From contig NZ_FPAQ01000007.1 of NCBI RefSeq assembly GCF_900116405.1, positions 41,982-105,981 on the forward strand: a DNA stretch of 64,000 bases, in the 5' to 3' direction. Positions 35,269 to 43,137 of the stretch are shown here, piece after piece. Below the pieces are notes generated by a model that searched no databases, was not told where the DNA came from, and was given only the letters and a program-made list of their open reading frames with translations. Position 1 is the first letter of the stretch. Every line of letters starts with the position of its first letter. The DNA comes from Halomonas saccharevitans (GTDB taxonomy: Bacteria > Pseudomonadota > Gammaproteobacteria > Pseudomonadales > Halomonadaceae). Both the position numbers and the translations under genes were made by a program.

Positions 35269-35624
35269 TCCGCCTCAGGCTCTACACCACCCTGGGCTGT
35301 CATCTCTGCGAGCAGCTCGAGGCGCTGCTCGCGACCCTCTGCGACGCGCCGCATCGGCTCGAGCGGGTCGAGATCAGCGACGATGACGCCCTGGTCGAGC
35401 GCTACGGGGTGCGCATTCCCGTGCTGGTGGACGAGGCGGGGCAGGAGCTGGATCGCGGCATGCAACCCGAGCGTCTGGCCGCCTGGCTGGCGGAGCGGGG
35501 CTGGCTGAACGAGATGGCTTGGCAGGCGCTGCAGCGTCAGCTGAGCGGCGAAACGGTATCCGAGACGGCGCGGGGAGAGGCGAAGGGCGCGGTCCTGCGC
35601 GGCGGGCGTCGCTACCTGGGGTAG
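35265..35624 (+). CDS. Glutaredoxin-like thiol protein
   Basis: A 119-residue protein with an N-terminal thioredoxin fold of the DUF836/glutaredoxin type. It opens LRLYTTLGCHLCEQLEALL, with a CxxC at residues about 13-16, followed by YGVRIPVLVDEAG containing the cis-proline. Its ATG overlaps the rlmKL stop and is preceded by GGGAGG, so the two are translationally coupled. The specific partner is unknown. Confidence 0.8.
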   Translation: MIRLRLYTTLGCHLCEQLEALLATLCDAPHRLERVEISDDDALVERYGVRIPVLVDEAGQELDRGMQPERLAAWLAERGWLNEMAWQALQRQLSGETVSETARGEAKGAVLRGGRRYLG

Positions 35625-35631
35625 GCGTTCC

Positions 35632-35913
35632 CTAGAGCGAATCCAGCAGCGAGAGCTGGCTGACGGCGTCGCGCCCCTCGGCGCTCTCGGCCTCCACCTC
35701 CAGCACCTTGCGAAAGCCGCGGGAGGTCAGGATGGTGGACTCGTCGGCCAGCCACATCATCGCCTGGGCATGGTCGTCGGCCAGGCGATGCTTCAGGCCG
35801 CCGAACTGGGTGCCGATCTGGCCCCAGGCGCGGCTGAAGATCCAGTCGCCGAACATGTCCTGATGGACATGCACCAGCACATAGTCATGGTCGGTTTCCC
35901 AGCGGACGATCAC
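35632..35913 (-). CDS. Small WGR-like domain protein
   Basis: A 93-residue protein. The region IFSRAWGQIGTQFGGLKHRL resembles the WGR fold seen in PARP and MolR-type proteins, and LLDSL ends the protein. It is convergent with the glutaredoxin-like gene and divergent from pdxB. The family assignment rests on a short motif (WGQ rather than WGR), and the function is unknown. Confidence 0.6.
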   Translation of the reverse strand: MIVRWETDHDYVLVHVHQDMFGDWIFSRAWGQIGTQFGGLKHRLADDHAQAMMWLADESTILTSRGFRKVLEVEAESAEGRDAVSQLSLLDSL

Positions 35914-36029
35914 GGCAGCTCCAGAGGTTTAGGGCGGCGCCGGCGGCGCACCCTGTGTGCGTATGGCGGTATTGTAAGGGCTTGGGCACACTGAACAAGT
36001 CGCAGCGTTATGGAAGTCGGGAGTCAGCC

Positions 36030-37220
36030 ATGAAAATCGTCGTCGATGCCAATGTTCCCGCCGCCGAGGCCTGCTTCGGCGCGCTGGGCGAGGTAGTCCG
36101 CGTGCCGGGGCGAGAGATCGTCCCGGCCACGCTCGCCTCGGCCGATGCGCTGGTGGTGCGCTCCATCACCCGGGTCGATGCGGCCCTGATCGCCGAGGCG
36201 AAGTCGATGGGCTCGCCGCTGCGCTTCGTCGGCACCTGCACCATCGGCACCGACCACGTGGACCAGCACGCCTTGGCCGACCACGACATCGCCTTTTCAA
36301 GCGCCCCGGGCTGCAACGCCGAGGCGGTGGTGGACTACGTGCTGGCAAGTCTCTCGACCCTGGCCGAGCGCCACGACTTCCGACTCGTCGAGCGCCGCGT
36401 GGGCATCGTCGGCGTGGGCAACGTCGGTGGGCGGCTGCTCAAGCGGCTCACCGCCATGGGCATCGACTGCCTGGCCTGCGACCCGCCCAGGGTGGAAGCC
36501 GAGGGCCTCGAGGCGGGGCGGCAGGGCGCACGGAGCCTGGCCGGCTTTCACGACCTGGATACCCTGATCGACGAGTGCGACGTGCTCTGCCTGCACACGC
36601 CGCTGGTCAGCGAAGGCACCCATGCCACCCACCACCTGCTCGATGCCCAGCGCATCGCGGCCCTGGCGCCGGGCACGCTGCTGCTCAATGCCGGGCGCGG
36701 TGACTGCGTGGATGGTCGGGCGCTGCGCCAGCGGCTGGCGGGGCAGGGCGACATCACGGCGGTGCTCGACGTCTGGGAACACGAGCCCGCCATCGATGCC
36801 GCCCTGGCCGACCTCGCCGCGATCGCCACGCCGCACATCGCCGGCTATAGCCTGGACGGCAAGCTGCGCGGCACCCATCACATCTACCGCGCCCTGGCCC
36901 ACCATGTCGGCCTGCCGGCGCGGCTGACGATGGATGGCCTGGCGCCCGCGCCGCCCGTAGCGCGCCTGGTGCTCGAGGCCGGCCTGTCGCCCGAGGAGGC
37001 GCTGCGCCTGTGCATGCGCGCCGTCTATGACCCGCGGCGCGACCACGATAGCCTGCATCGCGAGGCGCGTCGCCAGGGCATGGCCAAGGGCTTCGATGGC
37101 TGCCGGGCCCGCTATCCGCTGCGCCGCGAGGTCGCCTCCCTCGAGATCGAACTGGGGAAGGGCGCGCGTGAGCTGCGGCCGCTGCTGGCGGGGGCGGGGT
37201 TCCGGATCGCCGCCGACTGA
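36030..37220 (+). CDS. pdxB: Erythronate-4-phosphate dehydrogenase
   Basis: A 396-residue D-2-hydroxyacid dehydrogenase acting in pyridoxal phosphate synthesis. The N-terminus MKIVVDANVPAAEACFGALG, the nucleotide fold GIVGVGNVGGRLLKRL, the catalytic block TPHIAGYSLDGKLRGT and a C-terminal PdxB dimerisation domain are present. The ATG at 36030 matches the family start; the in-frame extension to 35955 does not. A strong hairpin follows the stop. Confidence 0.95.
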   Translation: MKIVVDANVPAAEACFGALGEVVRVPGREIVPATLASADALVVRSITRVDAALIAEAKSMGSPLRFVGTCTIGTDHVDQHALADHDIAFSSAPGCNAEAVVDYVLASLSTLAERHDFRLVERRVGIVGVGNVGGRLLKRLTAMGIDCLACDPPRVEAEGLEAGRQGARSLAGFHDLDTLIDECDVLCLHTPLVSEGTHATHHLLDAQRIAALAPGTLLLNAGRGDCVDGRALRQRLAGQGDITAVLDVWEHEPAIDAALADLAAIATPHIAGYSLDGKLRGTHHIYRALAHHVGLPARLTMDGLAPAPPVARLVLEAGLSPEEALRLCMRAVYDPRRDHDSLHREARRQGMAKGFDGCRARYPLRREVASLEIELGKGARELRPLLAGAGFRIAAD

Positions 37221-37261
37221 GGAGTGCGACGCGACGGTCTCTTTGCTACGGCCCAAAACGA

Positions 37262-37291
37262 CAGCAGGCCCGCCAATCGGCGGGCCTGCTG
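37262..37291 (+). terminator. Terminator of pdxB
   Basis: Stem CAGCAGGCCCGCC / GGCGGGCCTGCTG around an AATC loop, about 40 bases past pdxB. It is followed by GCGTTTA. The opposing htpX gene ends nearby, so it may serve both. Confidence 0.85.
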
Positions 37292-37345
37292 CGTTTACGG
37301 GGACTCGTTTTCAGGGCTCGGCCCCGGAACTGTCAGAATACCTGG

Positions 37346-38251
37346 CTACTGCCGGTAGGCGGCCTCCTTAAGGGCGCGGATGCGATCGTCCAGGGGCGGA
37401 TGGCTGGCGAACAGCCGCTCCATCAGCGAGCGCGTCTGGCCCTTGGTGATGGCCATGGCCCGTAGCGTATCCGGCATCTGGTCGGGCATCTCGGTCTCGG
37501 CCTTGAGCCGCGCCAGGGCGTTGATCATGGCGCCGCTGCCGGCGAGCTGGGCGCCCGCGGTGTCGGCCCGGTACTCCCGGAAGCGCGAGAACCAGGCGAC
37601 GATGGCCGAGGCGATCAGGCCGAAGGCGATCTCGGCGACGATCACCACCGCGAAGTAGCCCATGAACCCGAGGCCCCCCTCGCCGTCGCTGCGGCTCTTC
37701 AGGAAGCCGTCGATCAGGTGGGCGACCACCCGGGCGAAGAACATCACGAAGGTGTTGAGCACCCCCTGCACCAGCGCCAGGGTCACCATGTCGCCGTTGG
37801 CCACGTGGCCGATCTCGTGGGCCAGCACCGCCCGCACCTCCTCGGGGCGCATGCGGTTGAGCAGGCCGGCGGAGACCGCCACCAGCGCATCGTCCTTGTT
37901 CCAGCCAGTGGCGAAGGCGTTGGACTGCTGGGCTGGAAAGATGCCCACCTCCGGCATCTTGATGCCGGCATCGCGCGCCAGTTCACCCACGGTGTCGAGC
38001 AGCCACTGCTCGGTGGAGTTGCTCGGCGATTCGATCACCACGGTGCCGGTCGAGCGCTTGGCCATCCACTTGGAGATGAACAGCGAGATCATCGAGCCGG
38101 CCATGCCGAAGACGAAGCAGAAGATCAGCAGGGCATTGAAGTTCATGCCCTGGGCGTTCAGGTAGCTTTCGACCCCCAGCAGGCGCAGGGTGATGCTGGC
38201 CACCAGGATCACCGCCAGGTTGGTGCCCAGGAACAGCAGGATTCTCATCAT
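37346..38251 (-). CDS. htpX: Membrane zinc metalloprotease HtpX
   Basis: A 301-residue inner-membrane quality-control protease. Two N-terminal membrane segments are followed by the cytoplasmic zinc motif [15 protein letters not shown] (HEIGH). The third ligand Glu lies in [15 protein letters not shown], with two further membrane segments between. The first two codons are both ATG, so the start may be 38251 or 38248. Neighbours alaA and msrB match the Pseudomonas order. Confidence 0.95.
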   Translation of the reverse strand: MMRILLFLGTNLAVILVASITLRLLGVESYLNAQGMNFNALLIFCFVFGMAGSMISLFISKWMAKRSTGTVVIESPSNSTEQWLLDTVGELARDAGIKMPEVGIFPAQQSNAFATGWNKDDALVAVSAGLLNRMRPEEVRAVLAHEIGHVANGDMVTLALVQGVLNTFVMFFARVVAHLIDGFLKSRSDGEGGLGFMGYFAVVIVAEIAFGLIASAIVAWFSRFREYRADTAGAQLAGSGAMINALARLKAETEMPDQMPDTLRAMAITKGQTRSLMERLFASHPPLDDRIRALKEAAYRQ

Positions 38252-38376
38252 TGCCGGAACTCTCCAGTCATCGTTACGAGGCGCCGCGGCAGCGGCGTAG
38301 ACAAGCTGTTGCTTAGCTATTGCTTAGATATGCGCTGGCCCGCCGGGTTTCAAGCGACGGGCAAGCATAGCCCCGG

Positions 38377-39606
38377 CTACTGACGATAGCGCGACAGGAA
38401 GCGCGCGAAGCGGTCCAGGGCATCCTCCAGCTGGTCGGCCCAGGGCAGGGTGACGATGCGCACATGATCGGGCTCGGGCCAGTTGAAGGCCGTGCCTTGG
38501 ACCAGCAGGATCTTCTCCTGCAGCAGCAGGTCGAGCACCAGCTGCTGGTCGTCCTGGATGTTGAAGACCTTGGGGTCGAGCCGCGGAAAGGCGTAGAGCG
38601 CCCCCTTGGGCCGGGTGCAGCTGACGCCGGGAATGGCGTTGAGCTTCTCGACGGTGATGTCGCGCTGGGCGAGCAGGCGTCCGCCCGGCAGGATCAGGTC
38701 GTTGATCGACTGGTAGCCGCCCAGCGCCGTCTGGATGGCGTGCTGGGCCGGCACGTTGGCGCACAGGCGCATCGAGGCCAGCATGGTCAGCCCCTGGATG
38801 AAGTCGGCGGCGCGCTGCTTGGCGAGGTTCCCCGAGAGGATCATCCAGCCGCTGCGAAAGCCGGCGCAGCGATAGCTCTTGGAGAGCCCGTTCATGGTTA
38901 CCACCAGCTGGTCTTCACCGGCCAGCGCCCCGGTGGAGACGTGCTCGACCCCGTCGTAGAGGATCTTGTCGTAGATCTCGTCGGAGAACACCACCAGGTC
39001 GTGCTCCCGGGCGATCTCCAGAAGCTCGCGCACCACCGCCGGCGGGTAGACGGCGCCGGTGGGGTTGTTCGGGTTGATGATCACGATAGCGCGGGTGTGG
39101 GCGGTCACCTTGGCGCGGATGTCATCCATGTCCGGCGCCCAGTCGGCCTGCTCGTCGCACCGGTAGTGCACGGCGTGGCCGCCCGAGAGGTGAGCGGCGG
39201 CGGTCCACAGCGGGTAGTCGGGGGCCGGGATCAGCACCTCGTCGCCGTCGTTGAGCAGCGCCTGAAACGCCATCACGATCAGCTCCGAGACGCCGTTGCC
39301 GATGTAGATGTCCTCGATGCCGACGCCGGGAATCTCCTTGCGCTGGCACTCCTGCATGATCGCCTTGCGCGCCGAGTAGAGCCCCTTGGAATCGCAATAC
39401 CCCTGGGCGGTGGAGAGGTTGCGCATCACGTCCTGGAGGATCTCCTCCGGTGCCTCGAAGCCGAACGGCGCGGGGTTGCCGATATTCAGCTTGAGGATGC
39501 GCTGGCCTTCTTCCTCCAGCCGCTTGGCGTGCTCGAGCACCGGGCCGCGGATGTCGTAGCAGACGTTCTCGAGCTTGTGCGATTTCCTGATCGGGGGAGT
39601 ATCCAT
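38377..39606 (-). CDS. alaA: Alanine aminotransferase AlaA-like (class I/II)
   Basis: A 409-residue PLP aminotransferase. The PLP lysine is in MNGLSKSYRCAGFRSGW, and NPNNPTGAVYP and SDEIYDKILYDG are typical cofactor contacts. The N-terminal IRKSHKLENVCYDIRGPV and overall length match AlaA/YfbQ, which interconverts pyruvate and alanine with glutamate. It lies between the htpX and YlqF-like genes on the same strand. Confidence 0.9.
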   Translation of the reverse strand: MDTPPIRKSHKLENVCYDIRGPVLEHAKRLEEEGQRILKLNIGNPAPFGFEAPEEILQDVMRNLSTAQGYCDSKGLYSARKAIMQECQRKEIPGVGIEDIYIGNGVSELIVMAFQALLNDGDEVLIPAPDYPLWTAAAHLSGGHAVHYRCDEQADWAPDMDDIRAKVTAHTRAIVIINPNNPTGAVYPPAVVRELLEIAREHDLVVFSDEIYDKILYDGVEHVSTGALAGEDQLVVTMNGLSKSYRCAGFRSGWMILSGNLAKQRAADFIQGLTMLASMRLCANVPAQHAIQTALGGYQSINDLILPGGRLLAQRDITVEKLNAIPGVSCTRPKGALYAFPRLDPKVFNIQDDQQLVLDLLLQEKILLVQGTAFNWPEPDHVRIVTLPWADQLEDALDRFARFLSRYRQ

Positions 39607-39674
39607 GGGCGCTGAATCCAGTGATGTCCGTGTGCCGCCTTGGGCGGCGGTCGTTGTTCGTCGGCGTCGTGTGA

Positions 39675-40688
39675 TTATGCGGGTTCGGCGTCGTCGCCAC
39701 CATCCTTGGAGGGCTGCTCGTCCAGGGTCCGTTCGTCCGGGGCCCGTTCTTCAGCAGCGAGCTCGTCGGGTTCCGGCGCGACCGGGATGTCCGCCGGCGT
39801 TTCCAGGGTCAGGCGACCGAGCTTGCCGTCGCGCAGCTCGTGGAGCAGCACCTCCGCGCCGCGGTGCAGGTCGATCTCGCCGCCAGCGCGCAGGCCGCCG
39901 CGCTTGGCGGCGATCTCGCTGAGGATGGCATGGCCGTCGTAGCCGCTCAGGGCCAGCAGATCGACCCGCACGGGGCCGTCGGCATCCACCTGGTCGGCAT
40001 CGGGATGCGCCGTGTAGGCCGGCAGCGCCTTGAGTTTGTAGCGCGCGGTGAGCGCCTCGGGATAGCGCCGGGCCAGCTCGGCGGCGGCGACCACTGCCAC
40101 GTCGACATAGTCGATGGCGGTGTCGCGAATGGCCCCGCTGGCGGCCAGGCGGAGGGCGCTGGCCTGATCCTCGATCTTCGGCCACAGCACGCCGGGGGTG
40201 TCGATCAGCGCCACGCGGCCGCCGATGCGCACCTTCTGCTGGCGCTTGGTGACGGCGGGCTCGTTGCCGGTCTTGGCGATGGTGCGCCCGGCCAGGCCGT
40301 TGATCAGGGTCGACTTGCCGACGTTGGGGATGCCCATGACCATCACCCGCACGTCGCGGTCGGCGCGCACCTGGCCGGCCAGTTCGTGGCACAGCTTGGG
40401 AATGCGCTTGAGCTCGCGGGCCTGGGTGGTGGTCACCGCGAGTGCCCGGGTATCGGCCTGGGCGTCGAAGAAGGCCGTCCACTCGCGGGTGCGCTCGGGG
40501 TCGGCCAGATCGGCCCGCGAGAGGATCTTGAGCACCGGCTTGTGGCGCGTCAGCTCGGCGAGCATGGGGTTGGCGCTGGAGTAGGGCAGCCGGGCGTCGA
40601 GCACCTCGATCACCACGTCGATCTCCGGCAGCGCCTCGAGGATCTGCCGGCGCGCCTTGTTCATGTGTCCCGGAAACCAGCCGAGCAT
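39675..40688 (-). CDS. ylqF: Circularly permuted GTPase, YlqF/RbgA family
   Basis: A 337-residue GTPase with permuted motifs. It begins MLGWFPGHMNKARRQI. G4 (SRADL) precedes G1 (MGIPNVGKSTLING), and G3 is ALIDTPGVLWP. The family helps assemble the 50S subunit. The C-terminal 60 residues are acidic and low complexity (ending SKDGGDDAEPA). It is followed by alaA on the same strand. Confidence 0.92.
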   Translation of the reverse strand: MLGWFPGHMNKARRQILEALPEIDVVIEVLDARLPYSSANPMLAELTRHKPVLKILSRADLADPERTREWTAFFDAQADTRALAVTTTQARELKRIPKLCHELAGQVRADRDVRVMVMGIPNVGKSTLINGLAGRTIAKTGNEPAVTKRQQKVRIGGRVALIDTPGVLWPKIEDQASALRLAASGAIRDTAIDYVDVAVVAAAELARRYPEALTARYKLKALPAYTAHPDADQVDADGPVRVDLLALSGYDGHAILSEIAAKRGGLRAGGEIDLHRGAEVLLHELRDGKLGRLTLETPADIPVAPEPDELAAEERAPDERTLDEQPSKDGGDDAEPA

Positions 40689-40779
40689 CGAGCCTCTCCT
40701 GCGTGAGCGTGAATAAAAACGGCCGTCATCATAGCAGATGGACGGCCGTCTCCGGGCAGGGCAGTCGCGGGTCTCGCGG

Positions 40780-41181
40780 CTACTCGCCGGCGTGGAACTC
40801 GATCGCTACCGAGTTGATGCAGTAGCGAAGCCCGGTGGTCTCCGGCGGACCGTCGGGGAACACGTGGCCGAGGTGGGCGTCGCAGCGGGCGCAGGTCACC
40901 TCGGTGCGCTGCATGCCGTGGCTGGTGTCGGTCTGCTCCTCGACGCATTTGTCGGTGAAGGGGCGATCGAAGCTCGGCCAGCCGCAGCCGGCCTCGAACT
41001 TGTGCTCGTTCTCGAACAGCGGGGCGTTGCAGCACACGCAGTGATAGATGCCGTGCTCATCGCTCACGTGGTATTTCCCGCTGAAGGGGGCCTCCGTGCC
41101 CTTCTCGCGGGTGACGCGGTATTGCTCGGGCGTCAGCTGCTCACGCCACTCGGCGTCGCTCTTCTCGATCTTGCTGCGCAT
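40780..41181 (-). CDS. msrB: Peptide-methionine (R)-S-oxide reductase MsrB
   Basis: A 133-residue repair enzyme reducing methionine-R-sulfoxide. It has two CxxC zinc pairs ([10 protein letters not shown] and [11 protein letters not shown]), [11 protein letters not shown], and the catalytic cysteine in [12 protein letters not shown]. The length is that of a stand-alone MsrB. It lies upstream of the ylqF and alaA genes, as in Pseudomonas. Confidence 0.96.
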   Translation of the reverse strand: MRSKIEKSDAEWREQLTPEQYRVTREKGTEAPFSGKYHVSDEHGIYHCVCCNAPLFENEHKFEAGCGWPSFDRPFTDKCVEEQTDTSHGMQRTEVTCARCDAHLGHVFPDGPPETTGLRYCINSVAIEFHAGE

Positions 41182-41316
41182 GGGCTATCTCCTCTTTGCG
41201 TCGTGGCGCCGGCGGCGGGCTCGGCGTCCTGCTGCCATTCTGACATCTAGCAGGGTGGGGGTTTCCAGTGGCGGGCCGTGACAGGTCACGCGATATCAAC
41301 GAGCGACGAGAGGTGC

Positions 41317-41345
41317 TTGACAGCTTTCGGGGTCGTCGGTAATAT
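41317..41345 (+). promoter_or_regulatory. Promoter of the tRNA-Glu/Gly cluster
   Basis: Consensus-like sigma-70 promoter: TTGACA (41317-41322), a 17-base spacer and TAATAT (41340-41345). It ends 30 bases before the first tRNA. The GGTCGTCGG just before the -10 and GC-rich bases after it would fit a stringent-type discriminator, which is inference. Confidence 0.85.
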
Positions 41346-41374
41346 TCGCCGCACCTCGACGAGCGAGCCAATGC

Positions 41375-41450
41375 GTCCCATTCGTCTAGTGGTCCAGGAC
41401 ACCGCCCTTTCACGGCGGTAACAGGGGTTCGAACCCCCTATGGGACGCCA
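41375..41450 (+). tRNA. tRNA-Glu (UUC), copy 1
   Basis: A 76-nt gene with encoded CCA. Acceptor stem GTCCCAT / ATGGGAC, anticodon loop CTTTCAC (TTC) and T arm AGGGGTTCGAACCCCCT. It is a substrate for MnmA thiolation at U34. Confidence 0.97.
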
Positions 41451-41474
41451 CTCGATTCGTTAAGGTACCGGAGT

Positions 41475-41549
41475 GCGGGAATAGCTCAGCGGTAGAGCAT
41501 CGCCTTGCCAAGGCGAGGGTCGGGAGTTCGAATCTCCTTTCCCGCTCCA
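41475..41549 (+). tRNA. tRNA-Gly (GCC), copy 1
   Basis: A 75-nt gene with encoded CCA. Acceptor GCGGGAA / TTCCCGC, anticodon loop TTGCCAA (GCC) and T arm with GTTCGAATC. Confidence 0.97.
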
Positions 41550-41589
41550 ACTTCCTTCGGGAAGTCAGTAGTTTGAAGGTACAATTTGC

Positions 41590-41665
41590 GTCCCATTCGT
41601 CTAGTGGTCCAAGACACCGCCCTTTCACGGCGGTAACAGGGGTTCGAACCCCCTATGGGACGCCA
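41590..41665 (+). tRNA. tRNA-Glu (UUC), copy 2
   Basis: Same as copy 1 except for one D-loop base (GGTCCAAGAC rather than GGTCCAGGAC). CCA is encoded. Confidence 0.97.
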
Positions 41666-41704
41666 CCTTCGACTTCCGGTGGTAACACAGTGCGAGAAGG
41701 CCAA

Positions 41705-41779
41705 GCGGGAATAGCTCAGTGGTAGAGCATCGCCTTGCCAAGGCGAGGGTCGGGAGTTCGAATCTCCTTTCCCGCTCCA
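41705..41779 (+). tRNA. tRNA-Gly (GCC), copy 2
   Basis: Identical to copy 1 except for one D-loop base (CAGTGG rather than CAGCGG). CCA is encoded. Confidence 0.97.
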
Positions 41780-41848
41780 AGAGTGTGGTAAACGAGCCAA
41801 GGCTCGGGTCAGGATCTGGAACGCCAGTCCGATGGATCGCCAGCCCGG

Positions 41849-41870
41849 TCGAATCTCCTTTCCCGCTCCA
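41849..41870 (+). pseudogene. tRNA-Gly 3'-end remnant
   Basis: These 22 bases repeat the T-arm/acceptor end of tRNA-Gly, from TCGAATCTCC through TTTCCCGCTCCA, without any 5' half. They lie between tRNA-Gly copy 2 and tRNA-Glu copy 3. This suggests unequal recombination in the array, or an old attachment-site duplication. Confidence 0.85.
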
Positions 41871-41873
41871 TGC

Positions 41874-41949
41874 GTCCCATTCGTCTAGTGGCCTAGGACA
41901 CCGCCCTTTCACGGCGGTAACAGGGGTTCGAACCCCCTATGGGACGCCA
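41874..41949 (+). tRNA. tRNA-Glu (UUC), copy 3
   Basis: Same as copy 1 with two D-arm changes (GGCCTAGGAC rather than GGTCCAGGAC). CCA is encoded. It starts three bases after the tRNA-Gly remnant. Confidence 0.97.
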
Positions 41950-41976
41950 CTTCGCACAAGCACGACCTATAGATTA

Positions 41977-42051
41977 GCGGGAATAGCTCAGCGGTAGAGC
42001 ATCGCCTTGCCAAGGCGAGGGTCGGGAGTTCGAATCTCCTTTCCCGCTCCA
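41977..42051 (+). tRNA. tRNA-Gly (GCC), copy 3
   Basis: Identical to tRNA-Gly copy 1, with CCA encoded. It is the last tRNA of the six-gene alternating cluster. Confidence 0.97.
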
Positions 42052-42235
42052 ATCTATGTATCACCCCCTCCTGAAGTTGATCATGAGCTAGGGCATCAGC
42101 CTGGTTGATGACACTTCGTCGCGTCTCGTTTTTGCTCCAACCGATCCCTGTATCTCCCCGGTCAGGCCAAGACTCATATCTCGAGTCGGAACGCCAGCCC
42201 GGCTGTTTCTGCTTTCCCGAATGCGCTAAGGTGGC

Positions 42236-42318
42236 CCGAGACACGGGGTGCGGCCGCGGCCGCTGAGATAATACCCGTCGAACCTGATCCAGTTCACACT
42301 GGCGAAGGGATGTCGGCC
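42236..42318 (+). promoter_or_regulatory. TPP (THI-box) riboswitch upstream of the SDR/monooxygenase operon
   Basis: Contains the conserved GGGGTGC, CTGAGA, ACCCGTCGAACCTGATC and CACTGGCGAAGGGATGT in the correct order. P1 forms between CCGAGACA and TGTCGG. Downstream, GGCTCC (42319-42324) could pair with the GGAGTCC that overlaps the ribosome site AAGGAG of the next gene, which suggests translational control. It implies that the operon is repressed when thiamine pyrophosphate is plentiful. Confidence 0.95.
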
Positions 42319-42360
42319 GGCTCCAGCGCGGCGTCCTTTGCCGCGTATCAAGGAGTCCTC

Positions 42361-43137
42361 ATGGCTGTTTCCTCTCTCCCCATCGACCAGCAGGTGGTGC
42401 TCATCACCGGCGGCGCTCGCGGTCTTGGCGCCCACCTGACCCGTGCCTTCCTCGACCAGGGCGCCCGCGTGGTGGTCAACTACTACCAGAGCCGCGAGGC
42501 CGCCGAGGCGCTGGTGAAGGAGGCGCCGCAGCGGGCGCTGGCCGTCCAGGCCGACGTGCGCGACGCCGACGCGATCAGGGCGCTGTTCGAGCAGGCGCGC
42601 GGCCATTTCGGCGCCCCGATCTCCACCGTGGTCAATAACGCCCTGCCGGAGTTCACCTTCAACGGCGACGCGCGTCCCAATGCCGATTCGCTCGACTGGG
42701 CACGCCTCCACCAGCAGCTTGAGGGCGTCAACCGGGGCGCGCTGAACACCATCCAGGCGGCGCTTTCCGGCATGCGCGAGCAGGGTGGGGGCCGCATCAT
42801 CAACATCGGCACCAACCTCTTCCAGAACCCCGTCGTGCCCTATCACGACTACACCGCCGGCAAGGCCGCGCTGCTCTCGCTGACCCGCACCCTCGCCAAC
42901 GACCTGGGGCCCGACAACATCACCGTGAACATGATCTCCGGCGGGCTGCTGCGCACCACCGATGCGTCCAGCGCGACCCCGGAGGCGGTCTTCGACCTGA
43001 TCGCCCAGAACACCCCGCTGCGCCGGGTGACCACGCCGGAGGAGTTCGCCGACGCGGCGCTGTTCTTCGCCTCGCCCTGGGCGAGGGCGGTCACCGGCCA
43101 GAACCTGATCGTCGACGGCGGACTGGTGAAGGGATGA
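42361..43137 (+). CDS. Short-chain dehydrogenase/reductase under TPP control
   Basis: A 258-residue SDR. The Rossmann motif is TGGARGLGAHL (residues about 16-26), the structural motif NNALPE replaces the usual NNAG, and the catalytic YTAGK follows NIGTN. The canonical Ser of the triad appears to be replaced within IGTNLFQ. The start follows AAGGAG. It is the first gene after a TPP riboswitch and overlaps the monooxygenase gene by four bases. From memory, a TPP-regulated oxoacyl-reductase-like SDR (oarX) was proposed in earlier thiamine regulon surveys; whether this is an orthologue needs a search. The substrate is unknown. Confidence 0.85.
   Translation: MAVSSLPIDQQVVLITGGARGLGAHLTRAFLDQGARVVVNYYQSREAAEALVKEAPQRALAVQADVRDADAIRALFEQARGHFGAPISTVVNNALPEFTFNGDARPNADSLDWARLHQQLEGVNRGALNTIQAALSGMREQGGGRIINIGTNLFQNPVVPYHDYTAGKAALLSLTRTLANDLGPDNITVNMISGGLLRTTDASSATPEAVFDLIAQNTPLRRVTTPEEFADAALFFASPWARAVTGQNLIVDGGLVKG

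Noticed and set aside
41790..41870. A fourth tRNA-Gly gene
   Set aside because: Only the last 22 bases of a tRNA-Gly are present; acceptor 5' strand, D arm and anticodon arm are missing.
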